The notes below the pieces were generated by a model. It saw only the letters and a program-made list of their open reading frames with translations. It ran no database searches and had not been told where the DNA came from. Of a stretch of DNA of 18,326 nt, positions 7,714 to 14,365 are shown piece by piece. How positions within the stretch are numbered: the stretch's first letter is position 1; each line of letters opens with the position of its first letter. The position numbers and the translations under genes were made by a program. The DNA comes from Actinomycetota bacterium (GTDB taxonomy: Bacteria > Actinomycetota > Actinomycetes > Nanopelagicales > Nanopelagicaceae), in NCBI GenBank assembly GCA_947457445.1, contig CANGVO010000006.1, positions 1-18,326 on the forward strand. The letters are read 5' to 3'.

Positions 7714-8586
7714 ATGTCGCGCCGTAATCTGATTCTCTTCATTTTGGCTGGCTTTCTTTGGGGTATTCCTTATCTCTTCATTCGCATAGCGGTTGATTCC
7801 GAAACCGGATTTTCTCCCGCAATAGTTGTTTTCATGCGCGTCTTTATTGGCGCTCTGATCTTGATTCCTATAGCGATTTATGACAAATCATTTTTTATCG
7901 CTATCAAGGGTTGGAAATACATCGCAGTTTACGCGCTATTTGAAATGGCAATTCCTTGGATATTAATTGGTACCGCAGAACAATCCATTACTTCTGGTTT
8001 AGCCGGACTTCTTGTTGCATCCGTACCAATTTTCTCAACCCTAATTGCATCGCGCAACGGAGATAAAACTGTCTGGCAACCACGACGTTTAATTGGCATT
8101 GCCGTTGGATTCCTTGGAGTTTTTCTCTTGGTTGGCATTGAAAGCATCACTGGATCATCTGATCCAATTGCTATCTTGATGATGCTGGGCGCCTCCCTTG
8201 GTTATGCATACGCCGTAATTTATATAACGCGAAAGATGCCGGGAGTATCTGGTGTTGCCATCAACGGAATCGCAATGGCGATGACTGCCGTGTTTTATTC
8301 ACCTGCGCTCTTCTTGCTCTGGCCAGATCACGAGATTTCTATGACTGCCATTTATTGCGTAATTGCTCTGGGCGTTTTCTCAACCGGTATCGCTTTTGCC
8401 GTTTTCTTTACCGTAATGGCAGAGATTGGTCCGGCGCGCGCTTCACTTGTTACCTATATGAATACCGCGTTCGCGGTGGTTCTGGGCGTATTAATCTTAA
8501 GTGAACCACTTACAACAGGAATTATCGTTGGACTTCCGCTGGTGTTAATTGGCTCGTACTTAGCAAGCCGTAAATCAAACGCCTAG
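7714..8586 (+). CDS. EamA/DMT-superfamily permease
   Basis: A 290-residue integral membrane protein of the drug/metabolite transporter superfamily. About ten hydrophobic segments can be traced, starting with LILFILAGFLWGIPYLFI at 6-23 and ending with GLPLVLIGSYLAS. They form two tandem EamA repeats; a short charged stretch (RNGDKTVWQPRR) lies between membrane segments near residues 113-125. Family members export amino acids, metabolites or drugs by proton exchange; nothing here fixes the substrate. It starts 36 bp after glgM on the same strand, with a GGAG at 7699-7702 that is 11 nt from the ATG, a weak and distant site, so read-through from glgM is likely. The stop codon overlaps that of the convergent era gene within a shared CTAG. 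Confidence 0.88.
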   Translation: MSRRNLILFILAGFLWGIPYLFIRIAVDSETGFSPAIVVFMRVFIGALILIPIAIYDKSFFIAIKGWKYIAVYALFEMAIPWILIGTAEQSITSGLAGLLVASVPIFSTLIASRNGDKTVWQPRRLIGIAVGFLGVFLLVGIESITGSSDPIAILMMLGASLGYAYAVIYITRKMPGVSGVAINGIAMAMTAVFYSPALFLLWPDHEISMTAIYCVIALGVFSTGIAFAVFFTVMAEIGPARASLVTYMNTAFAVVLGVLILSEPLTTGIIVGLPLVLIGSYLASRKSNA

Positions 8587-9500
8587 TTTTCGCCAAATCC
8601 CAATCGTTGTAACAATTTAGGATCGCGCTGCCATTCTTTAGATACCTTCACATGCAGTCCAAGAAAAATTCTCGCCCCAAGTTCGCGTTCAATATCAGCG
8701 CGAGCACGCATCCCAATATCTTTTAGGCGTTCCCCTTTATGCCCCAAAATAATTCCAGTTTGAGAATCACGTTCTACGTGAATCGTCGCATGTATATCAA
8801 AAAAGGGACGGGAGCCAGTCTTCTCACGCTCTGCCATTTCATCAATAGTTACCATAATCGAATGCGGTAATTCTTCACGCGCATCTCGCATGGCTGCCTC
8901 GCGAATTAACTCACAGATTAATTGTTCCTGATCTTGATCACTTGTCATATCTTCAGGATAGAAAGCTGGGCCTATTGGCAGCACCTTGCCAATTAATTGT
9001 GCCAACAAATCTATCTGCGCGTGAATGGCAGCCGAGACTGGAACAATTTCATCCCAGGTAAAACCTTTGGCCAAATCGTTTACTCCAGCAAGACGTAATG
9101 CGAGTTTTTCTTTCGAAATTAAATCGGTCTTGGTTACGAGTGCAAATTTCTTGGCGCGGGGGTGCTTTGCAATTTCCTGCGCCAAGAAAACATCTCCGGC
9201 TCCAGAGGTTTCATCTGCGGGCAGACACATCAATACAACATCAACTGAATCCATGCTTTCGCCAACCACGGCATTTAGTCGATGTCCGAGCAAAGTCTTG
9301 GGCTTATGAATTCCAGGCGTATCAACCAGCACCGCTTGGAAAGATGGTTGATTCACGATTCCACGAATAGCATGTCGTGTCGTATTGGGATGCGGGGATG
9401 TGATTGCAATCTTGCTGCCGACCAGTGCGTTGATGAGAGTTGATTTTCCAGTGTTTGGGCGGCCGACAATTGCGACAAAGCCCGAACGGAATTCACTCAT
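8583..9500 (-). CDS. era: GTPase Era
   Basis: Binds 16S rRNA and helps 30S subunit maturation; cytoplasmic or membrane-associated. The 305 residues have GRPNTGKST at 13-21 (G1; Thr replaces the more usual Val), the G2 region TSPHPNTTRHAI, DTPGIHKP from Asp60 (G3) and TKTD at 123-126 (G4). A C-terminal KH domain carries GHKG at 253-256 and FLGLHVKVSKEWQRDPKLLQRLGF. Length is typical. It follows dprA after 32 bp on the same strand. In many Actinobacteria era sits with ybeY and recO, so this position is uncommon. The ATG at 9500 lies 6 nt after GAGAAT, a weaker match to the leaderless promoters nearby. Confidence 0.96.
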   Translation of the reverse strand: MSEFRSGFVAIVGRPNTGKSTLINALVGSKIAITSPHPNTTRHAIRGIVNQPSFQAVLVDTPGIHKPKTLLGHRLNAVVGESMDSVDVVLMCLPADETSGAGDVFLAQEIAKHPRAKKFALVTKTDLISKEKLALRLAGVNDLAKGFTWDEIVPVSAAIHAQIDLLAQLIGKVLPIGPAFYPEDMTSDQDQEQLICELIREAAMRDAREELPHSIMVTIDEMAEREKTGSRPFFDIHATIHVERDSQTGIILGHKGERLKDIGMRARADIERELGARIFLGLHVKVSKEWQRDPKLLQRLGFGEN

Positions 9501-9532
9501 GTCCTTATTCTCTCACTTGTTTCAGACATTAC

Positions 9533-10390
9533 CTAAAGCGCGCTGATTAACTCGATTGCATCCGATACCGAAGTAACTATTTCAGCAGCGCGTTCACCAA
9601 TTAGTCGATGGCACCCTTCCGATGTGGGTGCATTAATCGGTCCAGGAATTGCCATCACGGGCCGCAATAATTCTGCGGCATCACGTGCAGTTCGAAGTGA
9701 GCCAGAACGAAATGCTGCCTCCACTACCAACGTTGCCTGAGATAGCGCAGCAATGATTCGATTTCGATTTAAAAAACGAACCGGAATCGCATGCACTCCT
9801 GGCAGAACTTCAGAGACGAGAGCTCCATTTTCTGAAATTTCTGCAAAGAGTCGCATATTGCCGGCCGGATACACAACATCAATTCCCGTTGCCAACACTG
9901 CGATTGTTTGTCCTTCGGCAATCAACGCACCTTTATGTGCAGCTGAATCGATGCCGTATGCGCCACCACTGATAATGCTCCATTCGCGATCTACAAAACC
10001 TGCCGCGAAATCACCTGCGATACGTACGCCGTAAGGAGTCGGGTTACGTGTTCCTACTATTGCCAAACTTTTTTGCGATAACGCAGATGCGTCTCCCTTC
10101 ACCACCAAACCGATCGGAATAGCGGCGAGTTCGTTTAGCGCGCTAGGCCAGTTTGGTGAATGCGGAGTGATGAACTCGGCGCCAACTGCACTTATGCGAG
10201 TTTGAATCTCTTCGCAGTTGAGCACCTTTAGCGCCTGCATGACTTTCCCGTACTTAACGCTGTCGTATCCAGATGAGTCTAGTTTTTGAAAAACATGCAG
10301 CGCGCCATATGTTGTTATTTCATTTGACCAAAAAGAGTGTCCACCTTCGATTACCGAAAAGAGGGCCAGTCGTGCCTGCAATTCGTTCAT
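9533..10390 (-). CDS. dprA: DNA processing protein DprA (Smf)
   Basis: Binds incoming single-stranded DNA and loads RecA during natural transformation; common also in bacteria not known to be competent. The 285-residue protein has the DprA Rossmann fold: VGTRNPTPYGVRIAGDFA (GTRNPTPYG at 113-121), SGGAYGID at 141-148, ATGIDVVYPAGN from 167, SEVLPG, RFLNRNRIIAALS from 205, EAAFRSGSLRTA and MAIPGPIN. It is short compared with E. coli (374) and appears to lack the C-terminal winged-helix DML1 domain, ending soon after the Rossmann core. Its ATG overlaps the comM stop as ATGA, so it is translationally coupled to comM. Confidence 0.95.
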   Translation of the reverse strand: MNELQARLALFSVIEGGHSFWSNEITTYGALHVFQKLDSSGYDSVKYGKVMQALKVLNCEEIQTRISAVGAEFITPHSPNWPSALNELAAIPIGLVVKGDASALSQKSLAIVGTRNPTPYGVRIAGDFAAGFVDREWSIISGGAYGIDSAAHKGALIAEGQTIAVLATGIDVVYPAGNMRLFAEISENGALVSEVLPGVHAIPVRFLNRNRIIAALSQATLVVEAAFRSGSLRTARDAAELLRPVMAIPGPINAPTSEGCHRLIGERAAEIVTSVSDAIELISAL

Positions 10391-11907
10391 AGTTCAGATC
10401 CTTCGCGAAGTTGGTGCGCTCTTTGTACGTCGCCGAGATCTGGAATCACATGTCCGTTCAAGTCGGCCAATGTCCAAGCCAATCTGATTATTTTGTGAAG
10501 CCCGCGTGCGGTTAGCCTTTCCTTATCTAACTCATCATGCAAGAAATTCATGGCAGATCTTTCAGGTTTAAATGTTGTGCGAAGCTCACGTGAAGGTATT
10601 TGTGAATTCAAATTCCATGGTTTATCTGAAAAGCGTTGCTTTGCAGTGGCGCGGGCAGAGACCACTCTGGCTGCGATTTTGGCGCTTGGTTCACCTAGTT
10701 CAATCTGCGACATTTCCAGACGACTAACCGGTTCAACCTGAACGCGCATATCAATGCGATCCATCAACGGCCCAGATAATTTCCCAAGATATCTTCTAAC
10801 TTGTACGGAAGAGCATGTGCAAGAACGTCCACGTCCGGCAAATTTTCCACATGGGCATGGGTTTGCGGCCAGCACCAGAAGAAATTGTGCGGGGAAGGTT
10901 AAGGAACCAACACTTCGCGCAATTGTTACGGTTCCGGCTTCCAAAGGTTGACGCAATGCATCCAAAACACCATTCGCACATTCAGGTGCTTCATCAATGA
11001 ATAGAACTCCGTGATGTGCCAACGAACATGCGCCAGGCTTGATCGAAGCGGATCCGCCACCAACCATGGCAACACGAGTTGCGCTGTGGTGCGGTGCAAC
11101 AATTGGTGCGATCAATGACATTGGCGAACGCGTTCCAAGCGTGCCTGCGATGGAATGAACTGCCGTAACTTCCAGTGCTTGCTCGATTGTCAGTGGTGGC
11201 AAAATGGTTGGGATTCGTGCCGCGATCATCGTCTTTCCTGCGCCTGGTGGACCAATCAATAAAAGATGATGTCCCCCACTTGCGGCAACTTCCGCTGCGA
11301 AGCGAGCTGCCGCTTGTCCTGCAACATCTGAAAAATCTGGCAGCAAATCTGGGCTATCAATTGCTAAATCTAGTTGTGGCGAAATATCTCGTTCGCCTGT
11401 ACGAAGGAAGCGAAGTACTTGATTTAGGGAACTAAAACCAATTATTTGCATCTGCGTCATTAAAGAAGCCTCTGCGAAATTTTCTTGCGGCACGAAGGCG
11501 CGAGTAATCCCAGATTTATACGCTGCTATCAACGCCGGCAAGACTCCCCGTACGGAACGAATTTTTCCATCTAGCGCGAGTTCACCTAATACAAGCAATC
11601 CATTTAAGGGTTCTTGGGGTAGCGCTTGCTGGGCAATCAATATTGCTAGCGCTATAGATAAATCAAAACTTGAGCCGCTCTTGGGTAACCATGCAGGAGA
11701 TAATGAAACGGTAACTTTGCGATTTGGCCATATTTCATTGGTATTGATTAGCGCAGCACGAACTCGATCGCGAGATTCATTTAGCGCTGCATCCGGCAAA
11801 CCCAACAGTGAATACATGGGAATTCCATCTGAGATATCAACTTCAACGGTGACAACGGATCCATCTAATCCGAGCAAAGCCACACTTTGTGTTATGCCTA
11901 GAGTCAC
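10387..11907 (-). CDS. comM: YifB/ComM-family Mg-chelatase-like AAA+ ATPase
   Basis: ComM is a hexameric DNA helicase that promotes branch migration during natural transformation in Vibrio; actinobacterial relatives are mostly uncharacterised. The 506 residues show an N-terminal ChlI domain of about 170 residues (VDISDGIPMYSLLGLPDAAL; KVTVSLSPAWLPKSGSSFDL). A AAA+ module follows with Walker A GPPGAGKT at 219-226 and Walker B VLFIDEAPE with Asp305/Glu306. A Cys cluster (Cys351, 353, 363, 365) may bind zinc, and the C-terminal Mg-chelatase domain follows. The start is GTG at 11907, overlapping the yraN stop as GTGA. Coupled both upstream (yraN) and downstream (dprA), it is the centre of a conserved actinobacterial trio. 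Confidence 0.95.
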   Translation of the reverse strand: MTLGITQSVALLGLDGSVVTVEVDISDGIPMYSLLGLPDAALNESRDRVRAALINTNEIWPNRKVTVSLSPAWLPKSGSSFDLSIALAILIAQQALPQEPLNGLLVLGELALDGKIRSVRGVLPALIAAYKSGITRAFVPQENFAEASLMTQMQIIGFSSLNQVLRFLRTGERDISPQLDLAIDSPDLLPDFSDVAGQAAARFAAEVAASGGHHLLLIGPPGAGKTMIAARIPTILPPLTIEQALEVTAVHSIAGTLGTRSPMSLIAPIVAPHHSATRVAMVGGGSASIKPGACSLAHHGVLFIDEAPECANGVLDALRQPLEAGTVTIARSVGSLTFPAQFLLVLAANPCPCGKFAGRGRSCTCSSVQVRRYLGKLSGPLMDRIDMRVQVEPVSRLEMSQIELGEPSAKIAARVVSARATAKQRFSDKPWNLNSQIPSRELRTTFKPERSAMNFLHDELDKERLTARGLHKIIRLAWTLADLNGHVIPDLGDVQRAHQLREGSEL

Positions 11908-12281
11908 AAAATACCGCCACGATATTCCAGCGTATGAGAACCATCAGCACTTATTAAGACCGCACAGGCATCTATTGCATATTCACAACCTAAGCAGCCA
12001 TGAGTTGCTAGCCAAGCTAAAGCCAAACGTTGCATGCGATGGGCTTTATCTTTATTAATCGCTTCAAAGGGATGGCCAAAGGCAAGTGATGAACGAGTTT
12101 TAACTTCGATGAAGTGGAAAACTCCATCGCCGCTCATTGAAACTACATCGATCTCCCCTTCTCGCACCCGCCAATTGCGATCCATGATTTCGTGGCCTTG
12201 CGCGGTTACATATCTGGCTGTTGCTTCTTCACCAAATGCTCCAGTGGCTAGGTTATTTCTTTTAGTTGTGCCTTTACTCAT
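11904..12281 (-). CDS. yraN: YraN family (UPF0102) endonuclease-like protein
   Basis: A 125-residue protein of the restriction-endonuclease-like fold. AFGEEATARY at 15-24 is followed by the nuclease signature GEIDVV at 42-47 and FIEVKTRSS at 57-65, so the D-ExK residues Asp45, Glu59 and Lys61 are present. The family has no settled function; its fixed place beside comM, dprA and rnhB suggests DNA processing. The ATG at 12281 follows the hexamer TAATCT by 7 nt, so an internal leaderless promoter inside the rplS-to-dprA cluster is likely. The 61-bp gap upstream also holds an inverted repeat. The end overlaps the comM GTG start by 4 nt. Confidence 0.9.
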   Translation of the reverse strand: MSKGTTKRNNLATGAFGEEATARYVTAQGHEIMDRNWRVREGEIDVVSMSGDGVFHFIEVKTRSSLAFGHPFEAINKDKAHRMQRLALAWLATHGCLGCEYAIDACAVLISADGSHTLEYRGGIL

Positions 12282-12288
12282 GTGGCGC

Positions 12289-12294
12289 AGATTA
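12289..12294 (-). promoter_or_regulatory. Putative internal -10 hexamer (leaderless) of yraN-comM-dprA
   Basis: On the minus strand TAATCT ends 7 nt before the yraN ATG. The adjacent inverted repeat at 12301-12318 would cover roughly -20 to -37. This suggests that yraN, comM and dprA can be expressed separately from the ribosomal-protein end of the cluster. Confidence 0.55.
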
Positions 12295-12300
12295 GGTCGC

Positions 12301-12318
12301 AGGTCTGACCTCAGACTT
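12301..12318. promoter_or_regulatory. Inverted repeat, operator candidate upstream of yraN
   Basis: AGGTCTGACCTCAGACTT folds onto itself with GTCTGA and TCAGAC as perfect 6-bp arms around CC, extended outward by a G-T and an A-T pair. A perfect AT palindrome, TTTAAATTTAAA (12317-12328), adjoins it. No T-run follows on either strand, so it is not an intrinsic terminator. Its place over the -35 zone of the yraN promoter favours a regulator site. Confidence 0.5.
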
Positions 12319-12342
12319 TAAATTTAAAAAGGGTGTGTGTAA

Positions 12343-12960
12343 TTATTGAAGAAGCGCAGCAATATTTGCGAAAGAGCGGCGATGTTCTATGCACGGCCCA
12401 AGTTCTTGCAATGATTCACTGTGAACTTTCGTGATATAGCCTTTATGTTTTGCGAAACCATAGTCTGGGAATTTGATGTCGAGTTCGCGCATAATTCGAT
12501 CACGCGTAACTTTTGCAATAATTGATGCTGCGCTGATGCAAGTTACGACTTGATCCCCCTTCCAAACGGCAACATTTGGAATGGATAATCCTTCGATGGC
12601 ATACCCATCGGTGAGCACGTAACTTGGTGCGACAGATAAGCCTTGAACGGCGCGACGCATACCATCGAGATTTGCCGCGTGCACACCACGTTGATCAATT
12701 TCTTTTGCCGGAACAATAATTACACTAACCGCGAGAGCCACATCCGTTACTAATTCAAATAACTTTTCACGTTCGGCCTCAGATACATCTTTGGAGTCCC
12801 GCACTTTTACTAATTCAGGAGCAAAAGGGTCTCTGAGAACGACCGAGGCGATAACCAAGGGACCTGCGCATGCCCCACGTCCTGCTTCATCGACACCTGC
12901 TAGAGGTGAAATTCCGGCGTCGATTAATAGAGACTCAATTACTTTCGCTGAATTGCTCAT
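12343..12960 (-). CDS. rnhB: Ribonuclease HII
   Basis: Cleaves RNA in RNA-DNA hybrids and starts removal of single ribonucleotides from DNA. The 205-residue protein has all four catalytic acids of the family: Asp24 and Glu25 in VDEAGRGACAGP, Asp118 in VLTDGY and Asp154 in AKVTRDR. VRDSKDVSEAERE at 53-65, CISAASIIAKV, and KGYITKVHSESLQELGPCIEHRRSF near the end are also typical. Length is normal (about 200). It begins 17 bp after lepB and has no clear Shine-Dalgarno site, so it relies on the upstream transcript. The order rplS-lepB-rnhB is shared with mycobacteria and Streptomyces. Confidence 0.96.
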   Translation of the reverse strand: MSNSAKVIESLLIDAGISPLAGVDEAGRGACAGPLVIASVVLRDPFAPELVKVRDSKDVSEAEREKLFELVTDVALAVSVIIVPAKEIDQRGVHAANLDGMRRAVQGLSVAPSYVLTDGYAIEGLSIPNVAVWKGDQVVTCISAASIIAKVTRDRIMRELDIKFPDYGFAKHKGYITKVHSESLQELGPCIEHRRSFANIAALLQ

Positions 12961-12977
12961 TGAAAAACTCGATGAGC

Positions 12978-13631
12978 TTACTTAAGAGATGAGAATGAAT
13001 GAACTATGCCGAAATTCTTAATCGGCCAAATGATTCCAACAACCTGCCCAGTTACTTTAGAAAGTGGAACCATCCCATTATTTATATCTTCCTGGTGGAA
13101 ACGTGAATCCGCACTGGCGGCACGGTGGTCTCCCATTACCCAAATCTTGCCTTCTGGAACGGTAACGTTAAAGTTCGAATCACTTGGGGAATTTCCTGAG
13201 AAAATATATGGCTCATCAATTTCTACACCATTGACCATTAACTTCTTATCCTTTGAGCAACATTCAACTTTGTCGCCAGCAATTCCAATGGTGCGCTTTA
13301 CCAAGTACTGCTTCGCTGGATTCGGCAAAATTCCTATTGCGACGAACGCTTCTTTAACTTTGGCGACGTATTTGTTTTGATCGACGGTGTAAGGCTCGGG
13401 CAGCCAATTATCTGGATCGCGGAATACGACCACATCGCCACGGCCAATAGATTTACCAATAAATGGCAACTTGTTCACCGCTACGCGATCATTAATCTGG
13501 AGCGTGTTTTCCATTGATCCAGATGGAATAAAGAAGAATTGCACCAAGAAGGTTTTAATAACGAGAGAGACAACTAGGGCAACGACTACGAGGATAGGCA
13601 ACTCGCGTAAAAGCGAGCCCTTACGTGGCAT
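12978..13631 (-). CDS. lepB: Signal peptidase I
   Basis: Membrane-bound serine protease that removes signal peptides from exported preproteins. The 217-residue protein has a short basic N-terminus (MPRKGSLLREL) and one hydrophobic anchor at about 11-34. Next come FFIPSGSMENTL with catalytic Ser39, GRGDVVVFRDP at 63-73, YLVKRTIGIAGDKV with general-base Lys112, and VMGDHRAASADSR, the conserved box E. A second membrane segment is not evident at the C-terminus, so the catalytic domain should face outward from a single anchor. It lies 15 bp downstream of rplS, with no obvious Shine-Dalgarno site of its own, and 17 bp upstream of rnhB. Expression from the rplS promoter is likely. Confidence 0.96.
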   Translation of the reverse strand: MPRKGSLLRELPILVVVALVVSLVIKTFLVQFFFIPSGSMENTLQINDRVAVNKLPFIGKSIGRGDVVVFRDPDNWLPEPYTVDQNKYVAKVKEAFVAIGILPNPAKQYLVKRTIGIAGDKVECCSKDKKLMVNGVEIDEPYIFSGNSPSDSNFNVTVPEGKIWVMGDHRAASADSRFHQEDINNGMVPLSKVTGQVVGIIWPIKNFGIVHSFSSLK

Positions 13632-13646
13632 CTGTTTTTGGGTTAC

Positions 13647-14186
13647 TTATTCAGCAGTAGTTGCATCTGGCGTTGCATCAGCTGCTGGAGCTTCTGCCAC
13701 TACCTCTGCTGGTGCTTCTACAACTGTTTCAACTGCTGCTGGAGCTTCAACTATTGCTTCTGCTACCGGTGCTTCTGCAACAACTTCCTCGGCAACTGCA
13801 GCGACTGGAGTTGAAAGAATTCCATCGCCGTAACCTTCAACGCCATCACGCTTTTCGCGAATCTTGGCAGCCTTACCGCGTAGGTCGCGGAGGTAGTAAA
13901 GCTTGGCGCGACGAACATCGCCCTTCTTCACTAGTTCAATCTTTTCAATAACTGGTGTGTGTACTGGGAAAGTACGTTCTACTCCGACGCCGTAAGAAAC
14001 TTTACGGATTGTGAATGTCTCGCGAACGCCATCGCCCTGTCGGCGAATTACGATTCCTTGGAAGACCTGGATACGGCTCTTGCTGCCTTCAATAACGCGA
14101 ACGTGGATCTTTAGTTCATCTCCGGCGCGAAATTGCGGCACGTCATGGCGAAGTGATTTCGCATCAACAGCATCAAGAATATTCAT
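13647..14186 (-). CDS. rplS: Ribosomal protein bL19 with long acidic C-terminal tail
   Basis: Large-subunit protein at the interface with the 30S subunit. Residues 1-115 are ordinary L19: [75 protein letters not shown] and the basic stretch [12 protein letters not shown]. Family members usually stop here, at about 113-120 residues. This protein continues to 179. From about residue 124 the tail is low-complexity Ala, Val, Glu and Pro, with repeated VVAEAP/IVEAPA/VVEAPA units, no aromatic residues, and a net negative charge. The reading frame is open and continuous to the stop before lepB, so this is not an obvious frameshift artefact. GAGGA lies 7 nt before the ATG. It heads the rplS-lepB-rnhB cluster. 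Confidence 0.95.
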   Translation of the reverse strand: MNILDAVDAKSLRHDVPQFRAGDELKIHVRVIEGSKSRIQVFQGIVIRRQGDGVRETFTIRKVSYGVGVERTFPVHTPVIEKIELVKKGDVRRAKLYYLRDLRGKAAKIREKRDGVEGYGDGILSTPVAAVAEEVVAEAPVAEAIVEAPAAVETVVEAPAEVVAEAPAADATPDATTAE

Positions 14187-14193
14187 CGTATGG

Positions 14194-14198
14194 TCCTC
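14194..14198 (-). promoter_or_regulatory. Shine-Dalgarno site of rplS
   Basis: GAGGA on the minus strand, 7 nt before the rplS ATG, is one of the two best ribosome-binding sites in the window and fits a highly expressed ribosomal protein with a real 5' leader. Confidence 0.7.
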
Positions 14199-14206
14199 AT
14201 CTATTT

Positions 14207-14226
14207 AAAGCTCATTAAAGCTGATT
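14207..14226. repeat. Tandem 10-bp direct repeat in the rplS leader
   Basis: AAAGCTCATT is followed directly by AAAGCTGATT, two copies with one mismatch and a one-helical-turn period. It lies just upstream of the rplS ribosome-binding site, so it would be in the mRNA leader or near the promoter. The role is unknown. Confidence 0.45.
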
Positions 14227-14305
14227 ACAGCGTGGCCTTAACAGCCGCGCAGACTGCGTATCTTGCCACAGAAGGGGCGCCGAGCGTAAATCGGCTAAAT
14301 TCCCC

Positions 14306-14319
14306 GCTCAGTTCTGAGC
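14306..14319. promoter_or_regulatory. Inverted repeat upstream of sepH
   Basis: GCTCAG and CTGAGC form perfect 6-bp arms around TT. It ends about 46 bp before the sepH ATG, just upstream of the expected -35, a position suited to an activator or a repressor. It could equally belong to rplS on the other strand. Confidence 0.35.
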
Positions 14320-14352
14320 CCCTTCCTCACCTACTTTCTCACCCACTGCAGG

Positions 14353-14358
14353 TATTCT
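14353..14358 (+). promoter_or_regulatory. Putative -10 hexamer (leaderless) of sepH
   Basis: TATTCT ends 7 nt before the sepH ATG at 14366, with no ribosome-binding site between. It is among the closest to the TATAAT consensus in this set. Confidence 0.6.
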
Positions 14359-14365
14359 CGCCCAC

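Larger units (their letters stand above)
14187..14365. other. Shared control region between divergent rplS and sepH
   Basis: This 179-bp stretch is the longest gap in the window. It holds the rplS ribosome-binding site, a tandem 10-bp repeat, two inverted repeats (14279-14295 with arms GCCGA/TCGGC, and 14306-14319), and the sepH -10 hexamer. A structured rplS leader is possible. I could not place the rplS promoter with confidence; TGTAAT on the minus strand near 14225-14230 is one candidate. I see no small ORF worth calling. Confidence 0.6.

Noticed and set aside
12301..12318. Hairpin as an intrinsic terminator after rnhB
   Set aside because: No T-run follows the stem on the minus strand, and the next gene begins just downstream with its own -10 element.
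12034..12321. Plus-strand open frame of 95 codons over yraN and its promoter
   Set aside because: It is antisense to yraN, which has the full GEIDVV and EVKTRS signature; no support for the opposite frame.
13006..13380. Plus-strand open frame of 124 codons opposite lepB
   Set aside because: It lies wholly antisense to a clear signal peptidase gene, shows no family motif and has no ribosome-binding site or promoter-like element.
13661..13951. Leu/Gln-rich plus-strand frame opposite the L19 tail
   Set aside because: It is the complement of the repetitive Ala/Val/Glu codons of the rplS tail; low complexity, no sign of a real gene.
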